Assembly (NCBI GenBank): GCA_031273075.1
Contig: JAISSM010000012.1
Span: 1 to 21,650 of the forward strand
DNA length: 21,650 nt
From: Rickettsiales bacterium
GTDB taxonomy: Bacteria > Pseudomonadota > Alphaproteobacteria > Rs-D84
Reading direction: 5' to 3'
Shown here: in pieces, positions 21,605-21,650 of the stretch
Numbering within the stretch: position 1 is the first letter of the stretch
How the letters are laid out: every line of letters starts with the position of its first letter
Made by a program: the position numbers and the translations under genes
The notes under the pieces: generated by a model
Databases searched by the model: none
Seen by the model: the letters and a program-made list of their open reading frames with translations, nothing else
What the model was told of the DNA's origin: nothing

Positions 21605-21648
21605 ACGGCCGCTTTTTCTATCTGGATCCTGCGGCCGAACAATTTCTC
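21601..21648 (-). CDS. Possible C-terminal end of a convergent gene (partial)
   Basis: Reading the minus strand from the window edge, one frame gives EKLFGRRIQIEKAAV and then TAG, whose bases form CTAG with the dnaA stop. Codon use resembles the neighbouring genes. Only 15 residues are visible, so no family can be named. It may be chance. Confidence 0.3.
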   Translation of the reverse strand, partial: EKLFGRRIQIEKAAV

Positions 21649-21650
21649 CG

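Noticed and set aside
21606..21637. CGGCCGC/GCGGCCG inverted repeat after dnaA as a terminator
   Set aside because: The loop is 18 nt, there is no following T-run, and it may lie in the C-terminal codons of a convergent gene.

Overview
The window reads as a stretch of a Gram-negative bacterial chromosome, most likely an alphaproteobacterium or a close relative. The evidence is an envelope gene set (TolB, AsmA-like, FtsL/FtsI), a DksA-like protein of the alphaproteobacterial pattern that has lost its zinc-finger cysteines, a plsY-dprA pair, and a non-discriminating-looking AspRS. The lineage is inferred from gene content and gene order only; there is no rRNA. Genes are closely packed and coding density is high, but several junctions carry short palindromes and 7-bp tandem repeats. 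No CRISPR array, IS transposase, integrase or phage structural gene is visible.

Layout. 7-669: uracil-DNA glycosylase (+). 670-969: non-coding mosaic of hairpins. 4558-970 (-): an operon of sufS, sufT, sufE, ftsL and ftsI, coupling sulfur mobilisation for Fe-S assembly to septal peptidoglycan synthesis. 4656-5386 (+): thioredoxin plus DksA-like regulator, divergent from sufS through interlocked promoters and closed by a strong terminator. 7522-5531 (-): uvrB. 7568-10111 (+): an AsmA-family gene split by an in-frame amber codon. 10147-11037: EamA permease. 11107-11180: tRNA-Thr(GGT) with an unusual T-loop. 11439-14951: a 1170-residue membrane protein that I do not recognise, preceded by its own promoter and a ~150-nt palindromic leader element. 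14998-20069: aspS-tolB-SNase-plsY-dprA, an operon joined by overlapping stop/start codons. 20285-21604: a divergent dnaA after an AT-rich gap. The last 50 bases may hold the C-terminus of a convergent gene.

Themes. Housekeeping functions dominate: DNA repair (ung, uvrB), replication initiation (dnaA), DNA uptake and recombination (dprA), translation (aspS, tRNA-Thr), envelope and division (ftsL, ftsI, tolB, plsY, AsmA-like), Fe-S and redox (sufSTE, trxA), and stringent-type transcription control (DksA-like). The parts most worth pursuing are the 1170-residue protein with its structured leader, the DnaA that lacks the arginine finger and the sensor-II arginine, the broken AsmA gene, a nuclease whose signal peptide is encoded by a 7-bp tandem repeat, and several promoters placed so that transcripts would be leaderless.
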